Counted from the first letter of the stretch, positions 7,921-16,538 are shown. The stretch: DNA of 64,000 nucleotides from Flavobacterium phragmitis (GCF_900112575.1 NZ_FOMH01000017.1:52877-116876); one strand, 5' to 3'. Notes: a model not told the origin generated them from the letters alone. A program made the numbers and translations.

Positions 7921-10488
7921 ATGTCACTGTCAAAATACAACCAAAAAAGAGATTTTAAACAGACAAGCGAACCGAAAGGAACAATCGCAAAATCAAAAAG
8001 TGAACTCATTTTTGTAGTGCAGAAACATGCTGCATCGCATCTTCATTATGATTTCAGACTGGAAATGAATGGCGTTCTCAAAAGCTGGGCAGTTCCAAAA
8101 GGACCTTCAATGGATCCTGATGTTAAGCGTCTTGCTATGATGGTCGAAGATCATCCTTACAGCTACAAAGATTTTGAAGGAACGATTCCAGAAGGAAATT
8201 ATGGTGCTGGAAATGTAATCGTATGGGATAATGGAACTTATACCTCTGACGAAAAAACAGCCGATAACGAGAAACAAGTACTCGATGATCTAAAAAAAGG
8301 ACGTCTGAGTTTTATCTTAAAAGGAAAAAAGCTAAAAGGCGAATTTTCTCTTGTAAAACTTCACGGAAAACAGGAAAATGCTTGGTTGCTGATAAAAAAA
8401 CAAGATCAATACGCCTCAAATGATGACATCTTAGAAAAAAACAAATCCGTTATTTCTAAAAGAACTTTAGAAGAACTAGAGGTAAAATCAAAAAAAATAG
8501 TTTCCAAAAGCAGTCCTAAAGAAACAACCAAAACAGTAAAAAAAAATCCTAATCCTAAAAGTAAAGCTGCTTTCATAAAACCTATGCTGGCTAATACTTT
8601 TGAAAAGACTTTTGATAATGAAGAATGGATTTTTGAAAACAAATACGACGGCTACAGAACTATTGCTGTCATAAATCCCGATCAAATAGAGTTATTCAGT
8701 CGTAATAAAATTTCTTTTACCGCATCATTTAAACCTATTGCAGATGAACTTCGAAAAATAGATCACACTGTTGTGCTGGATGGAGAAGTTGTGGTTGAAA
8801 ATGATTCTGGTCAAGCCGATTTTCAAATGCTACAAAACTACTTGAAAACTGGACTTGGTCATCTAAAATACTATGTTTTTGATTTATTGAATTTAGATGG
8901 TAATCTGTTAACAGAATTGTCTTTACTGGAAAGAAAAGAACTGCTGAAAATCTTATTTAATAAATACGCTTTTACCAATATTTTTTTCTCGGAACACATT
9001 GTTGGTAATGGGATAAAGCAATTGGAAAAAGCCCGAAAAAATAAAAGTGAAGGTATAATAGCCAAAAAATCCAACAGTTCCTATTCAATAGGAAATCGAA
9101 GTGGCAACTGGCTCAAAATTAAACTTTCAAATGAAGAAGAAGCCATAATTATTGGGATTACCGAACCAAAGAATTCAAGAAAATATTTTGGTGCGATACT
9201 TCTTGGACAATTTAAAGGGAAAGAATTACAGTACATTGGAAAATGCGGCACTGGTTTTACAGAAGCTGTTCTAAAAGAACTTTACACCAAACTTCTTCCC
9301 TATTTTATTGAAAAATCCCCTCTCACAGAAAAAGTTCCATTAAGAGATAAAATTCAGTGGGTCAAGCCGAAACTGATCTGCCAAGTAAAATATTCTGAAT
9401 GGACACAGGATAAGCATTTGCGGCATCCTGTTTATTTAGGATTACGGGTTGATAAGAAAATTGCCGAAGTACAACTCCAGACAAATGGAAAGAATACATC
9501 CGATGGTAATGAAATTAAAAACAAAACGCTGAAAAAGGATATAATGGAAGATTTAAAAGTCCCAAAAACAGAAAATGATTATGATGTGAAAATTGGGAAA
9601 ACAACACTGCACTTAACCAATCAGAATAAGATTTATTTTCCAAAAGACGGGATTACCAAGGGAGAAATTGTCCAATATTATAATGAAGTTTCAGCTCTCA
9701 TTCTTCCCTATTTAAAAGACCGTCCCGAATCAATGAACCGTTTTCCTAATGGAATCGATGCGCCGTCCTTTTATCAAAAGGATATCGATCTTGATAAAAC
9801 CCCTAAGTGGCTCAAAACAAAAAAAATATACTCCGAATCAAATGATGAAAATATTGACTACCTCATTTGCAACAATAAAGAAACATTACTCTATATGGCA
9901 AATCTTGGCTGTATAGAAATGAATCCGTGGAATTCTACCATCCAACATATTCAAAATCCGGACTGGCTTGTTATGGATTTAGATCCTGCAACGAAAGAAG
10001 ATTTTGCTGTTGTAATTGAAACCGCCAAAACAGTAAAACAATTAATGGACGAATTGGAAACAGAATGTTTATGTAAAACTTCCGGAGCAACAGGACTTCA
10101 TATTTATATACCACTTGGCGCACAATATGACTATGATTCGATAAAAATCCTCGGGGAACTCATTGCACGAGAAATCCAGTCAAGACTTCCGGAGAAAACC
10201 ACAACGGAACGCAGCATCAAAAAAAGAAATAATAAACTTTATATTGACTACCTGCAAAATCGAAAAGGACAGACCTTAGCAGCGCCTTACTCTGTTCGTC
10301 CAAAGCCTGGCGCAACGGTTTCAACTCCGTTGGAATGGAGCGAAGTCAGTGAAAAATTGCATCCATCACAGTTTACCATCAAAAATGTGTTAAAACGCTT
10401 TGAGAAAAAAGGAGATTTATGGCAACCTGTTTTATCAAAAGGAGCCAATATCAAAAAAATCATTCAGAAGTTGGAAGAAAGAAAATAA
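7921..10488 (+). CDS. ligD: Multifunctional NHEJ DNA ligase D (phosphoesterase-ligase-polymerase)
   Basis: Joins DNA double-strand breaks with Ku in bacterial non-homologous end joining. The 855 residues show the full three-module order: a 3'-phosphoesterase (about 1-160; HAASHLHYDFRLE and KSWAVPKGPS motifs), an ATP-dependent ligase (about 215-520; nucleotidyl Lys241 in ENKYDGYR, with IGKCGTGF in the OB region), and a primase-type polymerase (about 560-850; catalytic Asp686 and Asp688 in VMDLDP, KTSGATGLHIY). The linkers at about 165-215 and 515-545 are Lys- and Asn-rich. The domain order and size match Pseudomonas LigD. Ku is encoded immediately downstream on the opposite strand, with stops five bases apart. 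Confidence 0.96.
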   Translation: MSLSKYNQKRDFKQTSEPKGTIAKSKSELIFVVQKHAASHLHYDFRLEMNGVLKSWAVPKGPSMDPDVKRLAMMVEDHPYSYKDFEGTIPEGNYGAGNVIVWDNGTYTSDEKTADNEKQVLDDLKKGRLSFILKGKKLKGEFSLVKLHGKQENAWLLIKKQDQYASNDDILEKNKSVISKRTLEELEVKSKKIVSKSSPKETTKTVKKNPNPKSKAAFIKPMLANTFEKTFDNEEWIFENKYDGYRTIAVINPDQIELFSRNKISFTASFKPIADELRKIDHTVVLDGEVVVENDSGQADFQMLQNYLKTGLGHLKYYVFDLLNLDGNLLTELSLLERKELLKILFNKYAFTNIFFSEHIVGNGIKQLEKARKNKSEGIIAKKSNSSYSIGNRSGNWLKIKLSNEEEAIIIGITEPKNSRKYFGAILLGQFKGKELQYIGKCGTGFTEAVLKELYTKLLPYFIEKSPLTEKVPLRDKIQWVKPKLICQVKYSEWTQDKHLRHPVYLGLRVDKKIAEVQLQTNGKNTSDGNEIKNKTLKKDIMEDLKVPKTENDYDVKIGKTTLHLTNQNKIYFPKDGITKGEIVQYYNEVSALILPYLKDRPESMNRFPNGIDAPSFYQKDIDLDKTPKWLKTKKIYSESNDENIDYLICNNKETLLYMANLGCIEMNPWNSTIQHIQNPDWLVMDLDPATKEDFAVVIETAKTVKQLMDELETECLCKTSGATGLHIYIPLGAQYDYDSIKILGELIAREIQSRLPEKTTTERSIKKRNNKLYIDYLQNRKGQTLAAPYSVRPKPGATVSTPLEWSEVSEKLHPSQFTIKNVLKRFEKKGDLWQPVLSKGANIKKIIQKLEERK

Positions 10489-10493
10489 GGAGG

Positions 10494-11273
10494 TTAAGAC
10501 GATTTTTTAGTTTTGTTTTTCAAACTTGCCTTCAGCATTTCCATTAAATCATCACTCTGTTTATGAACAACTTTTAATTTAGGGGAAGTTTTACTAACTT
10601 TTCCTTTGGCTTTCTTTTTAATTATGTCCAAAAGTTTGGCAGTGTATTCGTCTTTAAACCCTGTTATGTCAAATTTTTCAGTAAGTTGATCAATTAATTT
10701 TTCTGCCATATCCATTTCTTTAGTCGCTTTTTTGGATATAGGAGGAAGTTTCAGTTCGCTGGTGCTTCTTATCTCCTGCTCAAACCTGATTCGGTTTAAA
10801 ACGATGACATCTTTATATGGTTTTAAAATTGCAAGGCTTTCTTTATTCCTCAAAACAAATCGTGTCACACCTACTTTACCCGTGACTTCTAACGCATCAC
10901 GAAGCAGACCATAGGCATTTAGAGCTCCTTTATCAGGTTCTAAATAATATGGTTGCTCATAATAAATACTTTGAATTTCTTTTTCCAAAACAAAACTTTC
11001 AATTGCAATTGTTTTGGTTTTAACAGCATCAGCAGCTTCAAAATCAGAATCTTCAAGTATCACATATTTGTCATCGAGTTTGTATCCTTTTACAATATTG
11101 GCAAAATCGACTTCTTTTCCTGTATTTTCATTTACTCGTTTGAATTTAATATTGGCATTGTCCTTTTTATCGAGCATATCCATATCGAGACTGCTCTCCT
11201 GCACCGCTGAAAACATCTTGATCGGAATATTTATCAACCCAAAACTCACCGATCCTGTCCATATTGATCTCAT
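10494..11273 (-). CDS. ku: Bacterial Ku DNA end-binding protein
   Basis: Forms the homodimeric ring that binds DNA double-strand ends and recruits LigD. The 259-residue length and the N-terminal signature SIWTGSVSFGLINIPIKMFSA are typical of bacterial Ku. The central region includes KGYKLDDKYVILEDSDFEAA and the bridge stretch IYYEQPYYLEPDKGALNAYGLLRDAL. A Lys-rich C-terminus (KKKAKGKVSKTSPKLKVVHK, then KASLKNKTKKSS) would provide DNA-binding and LigD-stimulating residues. It converges on ligD instead of sharing its operon, so the two NHEJ genes must be transcribed separately here. Confidence 0.96.
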   Translation of the reverse strand: MRSIWTGSVSFGLINIPIKMFSAVQESSLDMDMLDKKDNANIKFKRVNENTGKEVDFANIVKGYKLDDKYVILEDSDFEAADAVKTKTIAIESFVLEKEIQSIYYEQPYYLEPDKGALNAYGLLRDALEVTGKVGVTRFVLRNKESLAILKPYKDVIVLNRIRFEQEIRSTSELKLPPISKKATKEMDMAEKLIDQLTEKFDITGFKDEYTAKLLDIIKKKAKGKVSKTSPKLKVVHKQSDDLMEMLKASLKNKTKKSS

Positions 11274-11400
11274 AATACATGTTTTAAATTTTATTTAAAA
11301 GTAATCCACATTTTACTATTTTCTCTTACAATATGATTCTTAAGTTTTATAGAATATTAATTATTAATTTTTCATTATAAACAAACAGGATAGTTTTGAA

Positions 11401-11436
11401 AACAATAAAAAACTCCTTAGAAAAAACCAAGGAGTT
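11401..11436 (-). terminator. Orphan leftward intrinsic terminator
   Basis: Read on the minus strand, AACTCCTT and AAGGAGTT form an 8-bp stem followed by a T-rich tail (TTTTTTATTG). No annotated leftward gene lies immediately upstream of it, so it implies an unannotated short transcript from about 11580 to 11410. Confidence 0.65.
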
Positions 11437-11477
11437 CTTTCGGCGGCCAGCCGGTACCTAAAAAGTATTATAATTAA

Positions 11478-11576
11478 CTAAATTTCCACACACACCGTTT
11501 CAGACAATCCCGCTGGTCGCTTTTTAGTTCTCTTAATAGTTGGTAAAGAATTAGTGCTTTTATTAAAAATCTTCAC
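11478..11576 (-). CDS. Possible 32-residue basic peptide with GTG start
   Basis: A minus-strand frame from GTG (complement of 11574-11576) to TAG (complement of 11478-11480) would encode a 32-residue peptide containing KRTKKRPAGLSETVCVEI at its end. It lies about 40 bases before the orphan terminator and in a locally GC-richer patch, which argues for a functional transcript. GTG starts are uncommon in this group and the frame is very short, so the element might instead be a non-coding RNA. I do not recognise the sequence. Confidence 0.22.
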   Translation of the reverse strand: MKIFNKSTNSLPTIKRTKKRPAGLSETVCVEI

Positions 11577-11662
11577 TAAATAAAACTACAATTTTATTAG
11601 GTTCAAAAGGTATTAGATTTCACTCGGTTTTTACAAAATTCCCAGAAAACAAAAACACAAAA

Positions 11663-11700
11663 AGCTGTTAATTAAACAATTAAGAACTAAAATCATATAA
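11663..11700 (+). promoter_or_regulatory. Promoter-like element (copy B of a recurrent motif)
   Basis: AGCTGTTAATTAAACAATTA matches the element at 5717 in 19 of 20 bases and is followed, 15 bases after ACAAT, by TATAA. It lies about 180 bases before pncC. Confidence 0.4.
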
Positions 11701-11880
11701 CCCTTTGCAAAATCTTTTATTATAGTTTAGTAGTGCTAATTTTAATTTATTCTATTTTCTTGGATTTAATCTTCATCCCTATCAAAACATATCCTATATT
11801 TCCGAAGATTAGCTTCAAAATTGCATCCGTTGTTGTCCGTACTAAATTAAACTCTATCAAACTAAAGAAATTAAAAAAAC

Positions 11881-12357
11881 ATGCCAACTGAAATAATATC
11901 TAAATGTGCTCGTATTCTAAAATCACAGAACTACAATATTGCATTTGCAGAAAGCGTAACGGCAGGACGCATGGCGGCAGAGTTCTCCATGACTAAAAAT
12001 TCTGGAAAAGTTTTTCGTGGCGGTATTGTCTGTTATGACATATTTGTTAAAGAACAAATCTTAAACGTTCCCCATAATATAATTGAAAAATACACTCCTG
12101 AATCGGCAGAGGTTACAAGATATCTGGCTGAAAAAACAGCCGCAATGTTCTGTGCAGATTTTACTGTCGCTATAACAGGATTGGCATCACCAGGAGGTAG
12201 CGAATCCAAAGAAAAACCTGTAGGTACAATTTTCATCTGCATTGTTACTCCCTTTAACCTAATAGAACATGCTGAAGTATTTTCTGGAACTCCTGAACAG
12301 ATTGTTCTAAAAGCCATTGATAAGTCGGCAGAACTAGTTTTAGCTATAATCAATTGA
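11881..12357 (+). CDS. pncC: CinA C-terminal-type nicotinamide-nucleotide amidohydrolase
   Basis: A 158-residue stand-alone CinA-C domain. The characterised family members deamidate nicotinamide mononucleotide to nicotinic acid mononucleotide, recycling the NMN released by NAD-dependent DNA ligase. Family motifs are visible: AFAESVTAGRMAAEFS near residue 21 (active-site Ser/Thr loop), FRGGIVCYD near 47, and TGLASPGGSESKEKPVGTIFI near 100. The length matches the single-domain PncC form; the N-terminal COG1058 domain of full CinA is absent. The gene is monocistronic, preceded by a long leader and a promoter-like element. Proximity to ligD/ku may be coincidental, although both concern DNA-repair-linked metabolism. 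Confidence 0.9.
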   Translation: MPTEIISKCARILKSQNYNIAFAESVTAGRMAAEFSMTKNSGKVFRGGIVCYDIFVKEQILNVPHNIIEKYTPESAEVTRYLAEKTAAMFCADFTVAITGLASPGGSESKEKPVGTIFICIVTPFNLIEHAEVFSGTPEQIVLKAIDKSAELVLAIIN

Positions 12358-12449
12358 GACATAGTTGCCTCTTTTTTATATACAAATTTGTAGACTTTTA
12401 AGCATTTATGTCCTAAACAATTAATAGTTCGTTTTTTCACGAGAAATCC

Positions 12450-12476
12450 TTAGTCTGTTTATTCTAAACAGACTAA
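12450..12476. repeat. Perfect 12-bp inverted repeat with three-base loop
   Basis: TTAGTCTGTTTA and TAAACAGACTAA enclose TTC. It lies about 93 bases past the pncC stop and 140 bases past the leftward lrp stop. It lacks a clear T run in either direction, so it is a weak terminator candidate, or a processed or operator structure. Confidence 0.55.
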
Positions 12477-12615
12477 AAACAGTTTATTAAAGATTTAATC
12501 GAAGCTGAACAATGGTTTTGAAGTGGATATTCTGCGTGTATGTTTCTATTGGTTTATCGTAATTTCTCGATACTAAATATTAACAATTCCAAAATAATTT
12601 TTAAACCACACGGAA

Positions 12616-13068
12616 CTATCCATACATATTTTTTATCTCCGCCATAACGAAGGTACTTTGGGTACTCCCTATACTTTCAACTGAACCTAATTTATTAAAA
12701 ACAAAATCCTGATAATGCTTCATATCTTTGGCAGAAACTTTCATTAAAAAATCGTAGTCTCCTGAGATATTGTAACATTCTACAATTTCTTCTATTTTCA
12801 TAATATCATTAACAAACTGATTTCCAATATTACGATCGTGTTGTTTCAATTTGATATTACAGAAAACAATGAATCCCCTATTTAATTTTTCTGCATCAAG
12901 AAGCGCTATGTACTTCTTAATATAACCATTGTTCTCCAATCTTTTAATACGCTCAAAAACGGGGGATGCAGAAAGATTTACCATTTTAGCAAGCTCCTTT
13001 ACGGTGTATTTAGAATTATCGTGAAGTATATTTAATAACTGAAGATCAATATCGTCTATATGTTCCAT
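12616..13068 (-). CDS. Lrp/AsnC-family transcriptional regulator
   Basis: A 150-residue feast/famine regulator. Residues 1-60 carry the winged helix-turn-helix (DIDLQLLNILHDNSKYTVKELAKMVNLSASPVFERIKRLENNGYIKKY) and about 65-145 the RAM ligand-binding domain (GFIVFCNIKLKQHDRN... VVECYNISGDYDFLMKVSAKDMKHYQDF). The family binds amino acids and assembles into octamers on AGA-N7-TCT-like sites. It is the last gene of a leftward cluster with a transporter and the MesD/MesX methionine synthase. A 12/15 match to the E. coli Lrp consensus lies 41 bases before its start, suggesting autoregulation. Methionine or another sulfur amino acid is a reasonable but untested ligand. Confidence 0.9.
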   Translation of the reverse strand: MEHIDDIDLQLLNILHDNSKYTVKELAKMVNLSASPVFERIKRLENNGYIKKYIALLDAEKLNRGFIVFCNIKLKQHDRNIGNQFVNDIMKIEEIVECYNISGDYDFLMKVSAKDMKHYQDFVFNKLGSVESIGSTQSTFVMAEIKNMYG

Positions 13069-13109
13069 AGAATATTTTACTTTAAATGAGGTTTAATTTA
13101 TTTCTAAAT

Positions 13110-13124
13110 TAGAATAAAATTCTT
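13110..13124. promoter_or_regulatory. Lrp-like box upstream of the lrp gene
   Basis: TAGAATAAAATTCTT matches 12 of 15 positions of the E. coli Lrp consensus YAGHAWATTWTDCTR and contains the inverted arms AGAAT/ATTCT. It lies in the 140-base gap between the transporter gene and lrp, 41 bases from the lrp start. It shares the AGA-N7-TCT spacing with two boxes upstream of mesX. Confidence 0.5.
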
Positions 13125-13208
13125 TAAACACAACTAAAAACAATATAAAAATCTTATTTTGCACCAATTAAAAATATAATAACCTGCACTTAAATTCATA
13201 AAAAAAAA

Positions 13209-14201
13209 TCACACTTCTTTTCGACGAGCCATACCCTGGGCGATGATGCTGGTGGCAATCAATTGCAGAGCATGGTAAAGCATTAATGGCAACAATACGA
13301 TTCCGGTAATGGTACTGTGCTGAAAGAGCACTTTTGACATAACAGTGCCGTGTACCAATGATTTTTTAGATCCGCAGAATAAGACCGTAATACGGTCTTC
13401 ATTTGAAAAGCCAAGCAGGTGGCTGAGTAATCCAACACAAAAGAATACAGCAAAAAACAAGGCCATCATTCCTGTCGCGAGTCCGGCAAGTTCAAGGGCG
13501 GTGAAGCCTTCAAAAAGATGTTCGGAGAATGACTTGCAAAACGACGTGTAAATAATCGTTAGAATAACTGCCTGATCGAAATATTTAAGCTGTTTCTTGT
13601 ATTTTTCAGCAATGACGCCGAAACGAGAGTTGAGACTGATACCAATGATGACAGGCAACAAGACTTGTAGAATCAACTTTAAGCCGATTTGAGTGACATC
13701 AAAATCACCTGTTGCAGAAGCTATAAACAGCCCAACCCAGAGTGGCGTAACCACTACTCCAATCAAACTGGAAATACTTGCATTGAAAATAGCTGCAGGA
13801 ATGTTTCCTTTGGCAATGGAAACCATGACCACAGAAGAGGATACTGTAGACGGTAAAGCTGCCAGAAAAAATACACCCAGCCAAAGCAACTCGAAACCGT
13901 TATTGACAAACAACGGCCGAAATGCCAAAACAAGCAGCGGAAAAAATAAAAAGGTAGTAAACTGGACAACAATGTGCATTTTCCAGTTGGAAAGTCCAGC
14001 TTTTAGTTTCTCAACACTCAGTCGCATGCCATAAAACAAGAAAATCAAGGAAACGCCAACATTAGCAATCTCCTCCAGCGAAACAGGTTCTTTGACCATG
14101 CCTGGCTTTGGCAAAAAATAAGCCAGCAGAATCATGGTGGCTATCATTAACAGGAAACCGTCGAAACCTGCTTTTTTTAATACTTCTAATAATTTCTTCA
14201 A
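13209..14201 (-). CDS. SBF-type (bile acid:sodium symporter-like, YfeH group) transporter
   Basis: A 330-residue inner-membrane protein with about nine or ten hydrophobic helices, in the SBF-like family (YfeH/PF13593 type). Recognisable stretches include FLFYGMRLSVEKLKAGLSNWKMH near residue 55, AALPSTVSSSVVMVSIAKGN near 115 (the conserved crossover region) and FCGSKKSLVHGTVMSKVLF near 275. Substrates of this subgroup are unknown in general. It begins 58 bases after mesD and in the same direction, so it is probably cotranscribed with the methionine-synthase genes. A role in moving a methyl donor, homocysteine or methionine-related organic anion is a positional inference. Confidence 0.85.
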   Translation of the reverse strand: MKKLLEVLKKAGFDGFLLMIATMILLAYFLPKPGMVKEPVSLEEIANVGVSLIFLFYGMRLSVEKLKAGLSNWKMHIVVQFTTFLFFPLLVLAFRPLFVNNGFELLWLGVFFLAALPSTVSSSVVMVSIAKGNIPAAIFNASISSLIGVVVTPLWVGLFIASATGDFDVTQIGLKLILQVLLPVIIGISLNSRFGVIAEKYKKQLKYFDQAVILTIIYTSFCKSFSEHLFEGFTALELAGLATGMMALFFAVFFCVGLLSHLLGFSNEDRITVLFCGSKKSLVHGTVMSKVLFQHSTITGIVLLPLMLYHALQLIATSIIAQGMARRKEV

Positions 14202-14259
14202 TGCGTTTAAATATTATTTCTCCGTGGAGACATGGACTCCATTTTACTATATTTTAAGA

Positions 14260-15291
14260 CTAAATCCCAAGTTCTTTGCGTATAATTTCTGCTCCTGCAC
14301 TTAAAGCACTTAATTTGCCTCTAGCTACATTTCGAGATAGCGGAGCCATACCACAGTTTGTGGAAGGATAAAGATTTTCGGCATCTACAAACTCAAGAGC
14401 TTTACGCAATGTATTAGCTACTTCTTCTGGTGTTTCAATAGTGTTGGTTGCGACATCAATGGCACCGACCATTACTTTTTTACCGCGAACAAGTTCCATT
14501 AAATTTAATGGCACATTGGAGTTGTGACATTCTAAAGACACCACATCAATTTTGGATTTTTGAATTTTTGGAAAAATTTCTTCATATTGTCGCCACTCTG
14601 AACCTAATGTCTTTTTCCAATCAGTATTTGCTTGTATTCCATAACCATAACAAATATGAACCGCAGTTTGGCAATGTAAACCTTCAATGGCTCTTTCTAA
14701 AGCTGCCATTCCCCAATCGTTTACTTCATCAAAGAACACATTAAATGCAGGTTCATCAAACTGAATAATATCTACCCCCGCGTCTTGAAGTTCTCTTGCT
14801 TCTTCATTGAGTGCTTTCGCAAATTCCCATGCCAATTTTTCCCGGCTTTTATAATGGTCGTCGTATAAAGTATCTACCATTGTCAGCGGGCCTGGCAATG
14901 CCCATTTTATAGGCTTGTTAGTCTGTTTGCGTAAAAATTTAGCATCTTCAACAAAAACTGCTTTTTGACGTGCAACCTCACCCACTACCACTGGAACACT
15001 CGCATCATAACGGTTACGGATTTTTACTGTTTTACGATTTTCAAAATCCACACCGCTTAAATGCTCGATAAAAGTCGTTACAAAATGCTGGCGTGTTTGC
15101 TCGCCGTCACAAATGATATCCAAATCTGCCAATTGTTGTTCCTGCAGAGAAATGCGCAACGCATCTTGTTTCCCTTCCAGCAACTGATCGCCTTCTAATT
15201 TCCATGGTGACCAAAGTTTTTCTGGTGGTGCAAGCCAGGCAGGTTTGGGTAAACTTCCAACAATAGAGGTAGGTAATAATATTTTTTTCAT
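14260..15291 (-). CDS. mesD: Folate-independent methionine synthase MesD (core MetE domain)
   Basis: A 343-residue protein corresponding to only the C-terminal catalytic half of cobalamin-independent MetE. The zinc ligands can be placed by comparison with MetE: His212 and Cys214 in VHICYGYG, Glu254 in VVSLECHNS and Cys313 in STNCGMAPLSR. The substrate-site stretch IIQFDEPAF (about 175-183) is also present. The N-terminal MetE half that binds polyglutamyl methyl-folate is missing. Adjacent DUF1852 (MesX) marks the MesD family described by Price and colleagues, which makes methionine from homocysteine without methyl-folate, needs MesX and oxygen, and has an unknown methyl donor. The gene lies 30 bases after mesX. 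Confidence 0.88.
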   Translation of the reverse strand: MKKILLPTSIVGSLPKPAWLAPPEKLWSPWKLEGDQLLEGKQDALRISLQEQQLADLDIICDGEQTRQHFVTTFIEHLSGVDFENRKTVKIRNRYDASVPVVVGEVARQKAVFVEDAKFLRKQTNKPIKWALPGPLTMVDTLYDDHYKSREKLAWEFAKALNEEARELQDAGVDIIQFDEPAFNVFFDEVNDWGMAALERAIEGLHCQTAVHICYGYGIQANTDWKKTLGSEWRQYEEIFPKIQKSKIDVVSLECHNSNVPLNLMELVRGKKVMVGAIDVATNTIETPEEVANTLRKALEFVDAENLYPSTNCGMAPLSRNVARGKLSALSAGAEIIRKELGI

Positions 15292-15321
15292 AATAGTATA
15301 ATTTTAATGCGTTGTAATCAA

Positions 15322-16374
15322 TTAAAGGATAAAATTAGCAGACCATTGTTCCAAGAGACTTTTGTAAGGTTTAATGAAATGTTCTTCTGCATATTTACCT
15401 TGTTCAACAGCCAGTCGGCTGCGCTCTTCGCGGTCATAATCCACGCGAGTCAGTGAATAATCTTCGTGTTTAAGACTTGGCTGATAGATTGTTCCTGCTA
15501 CAGAATTGGCATTGTAAATTTCAGGGCGATAAATCTTTTGGAAAGTCTCCATCGTACTGATTGAACTGATTAGTCCAAGATCAGTATAATCAGCAAGCAA
15601 ATCTCCGGAATGGTAAAAAGCCATTGGTGCAGCACTGTTTGGAGGCATGAAAAAACGAACTTTTAAACCCATTTTAGAGAAATATTCATCAGTGAGAGAA
15701 TACTCATTCTGCTGATACTCAAAGCCCAGAACTGGATGCTGATACTCAGTGCGGGTATACGTTTTGTTGCTCGATACACTTAGACAAATGATCGGTGACA
15801 TCTTAAAGTGCTCTTTATAAGTGGCTGAATTCACAAAGCACTTATAAAGTTTTCCGTGCAAATCACCAAAATTTTCAGGAATAGAAAAAGTAGCTTTATT
15901 TTTATTATGCTCAATCAATAAAATACTGAAATCATAATCCCGAACATAAGAAGAATAATTATTTCCGGCAACCCCTTCGATTTGCTGGCCAGTCTTACGG
16001 TCCATAATATTCGTTTTTAAAACTTCAATCATCGGTAGATCATTACTACCATTTTTATCATCAATACTCATCGTTACTGTGAGGATTTCAAGTTTCACAT
16101 GGTAACGATCCCCTTTTGGATTATCCAAATGAGCCAATGCATTGAATCGATTATTAATCATATTTAAGGCATTGCGTAAGTTTTGCTGACGATTGGATCC
16201 TCTGGCTAAGTTGGCAAAATTGGTGGTCAGACGCGTTTTACTTGAAGGTTGATAGTTTTCATCTAAACAAGTGTTTTTTAGCGTGAACACAAAATCCCTC
16301 TGGAGTGCATTCTGGGTGTTTTCAATATCCTGTTTTTCACTTATTCCTAAATCTTCTTGTATATTCGCTTTCAT
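15322..16374 (-). CDS. mesX: MesX (DUF1852), partner of methionine synthase MesD
   Basis: A 350-residue soluble protein of the DUF1852 family, recognised from its position beside a core MetE gene and from stretches such as FTLKNTCLDENYQPSSKTRLTTNFANLARG near the N-terminus, NRQQNLRNALNMINNRFNALAHLDNP near residue 60 and RVDYDREERSRLAVEQGKYAEEHFIKPYK near the C-terminus. MesX is genetically required for MesD function and the pair needs oxygen; its chemistry is not established. It is the first gene of the leftward mesX-mesD-transporter-lrp cluster. Two Lrp-like boxes and a TATATTTG promoter element lie in the 269-base gap that it shares with a divergent nitroreductase. Confidence 0.87.
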   Translation of the reverse strand: MKANIQEDLGISEKQDIENTQNALQRDFVFTLKNTCLDENYQPSSKTRLTTNFANLARGSNRQQNLRNALNMINNRFNALAHLDNPKGDRYHVKLEILTVTMSIDDKNGSNDLPMIEVLKTNIMDRKTGQQIEGVAGNNYSSYVRDYDFSILLIEHNKNKATFSIPENFGDLHGKLYKCFVNSATYKEHFKMSPIICLSVSSNKTYTRTEYQHPVLGFEYQQNEYSLTDEYFSKMGLKVRFFMPPNSAAPMAFYHSGDLLADYTDLGLISSISTMETFQKIYRPEIYNANSVAGTIYQPSLKHEDYSLTRVDYDREERSRLAVEQGKYAEEHFIKPYKSLLEQWSANFIL

Positions 16375-16451
16375 TTGATGGCAATATTTTAGTTTTTTTA
16401 CCCTGCAAATTTGAATATAAAAGATTTAATATTTTATAAAACTCAAAAATT

Positions 16452-16466
16452 AAGATAATTATTCTT
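16452..16466. promoter_or_regulatory. Lrp-like box 1 in the mesX/nitroreductase divergent region
   Basis: AAGATAATTATTCTT matches 12 of 15 positions of the E. coli Lrp consensus. It is almost identical to box 2, which starts 72 bases away. From mesX it lies downstream of the likely transcription start. Confidence 0.5.
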
Positions 16467-16501
16467 TTTTAATACCGATTTAAAGATTATTAACCTTTTT
16501 T

Positions 16502-16509
16502 CAAATATA
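16502..16509 (-). promoter_or_regulatory. Candidate -7 element for mesX
   Basis: Read on the minus strand this is TATATTTG, matching the Bacteroidota -7 consensus TAnnTTTG. No TTTG is present 19 bases upstream. It would give a leader of about 120 bases and places Lrp-like box 2 at the upstream edge of the promoter. Confidence 0.4.
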
Positions 16510-16523
16510 ATAATAAAGGAAAA

Positions 16524-16538
16524 CAGATAATTATTCTT
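16524..16538. promoter_or_regulatory. Lrp-like box 2 in the mesX/nitroreductase divergent region
   Basis: CAGATAATTATTCTT matches 13 of 15 positions of the E. coli Lrp consensus. It lies 14 bases upstream of the putative mesX -7 element and about 75 bases before that of the divergent nitroreductase gene, so one bound octamer could control both. Confidence 0.55.

Larger units (their letters stand above)
11274..11880. other. Intergenic region between ku and pncC
   Basis: About 600 bases between divergent genes. It holds a strong leftward terminator (11401-11436), a relatively GC-rich segment just beyond it (11440-11520) with a possible small leftward frame, and a promoter-like element at 11663 facing pncC. 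No conserved protein is recognised. Confidence 0.6.

Noticed and set aside
11440..11520. tRNA or known structured RNA in the GC-rich patch
   Set aside because: I could not form a cloverleaf or recognise a named RNA family. It is kept only as an unexplained transcript candidate.
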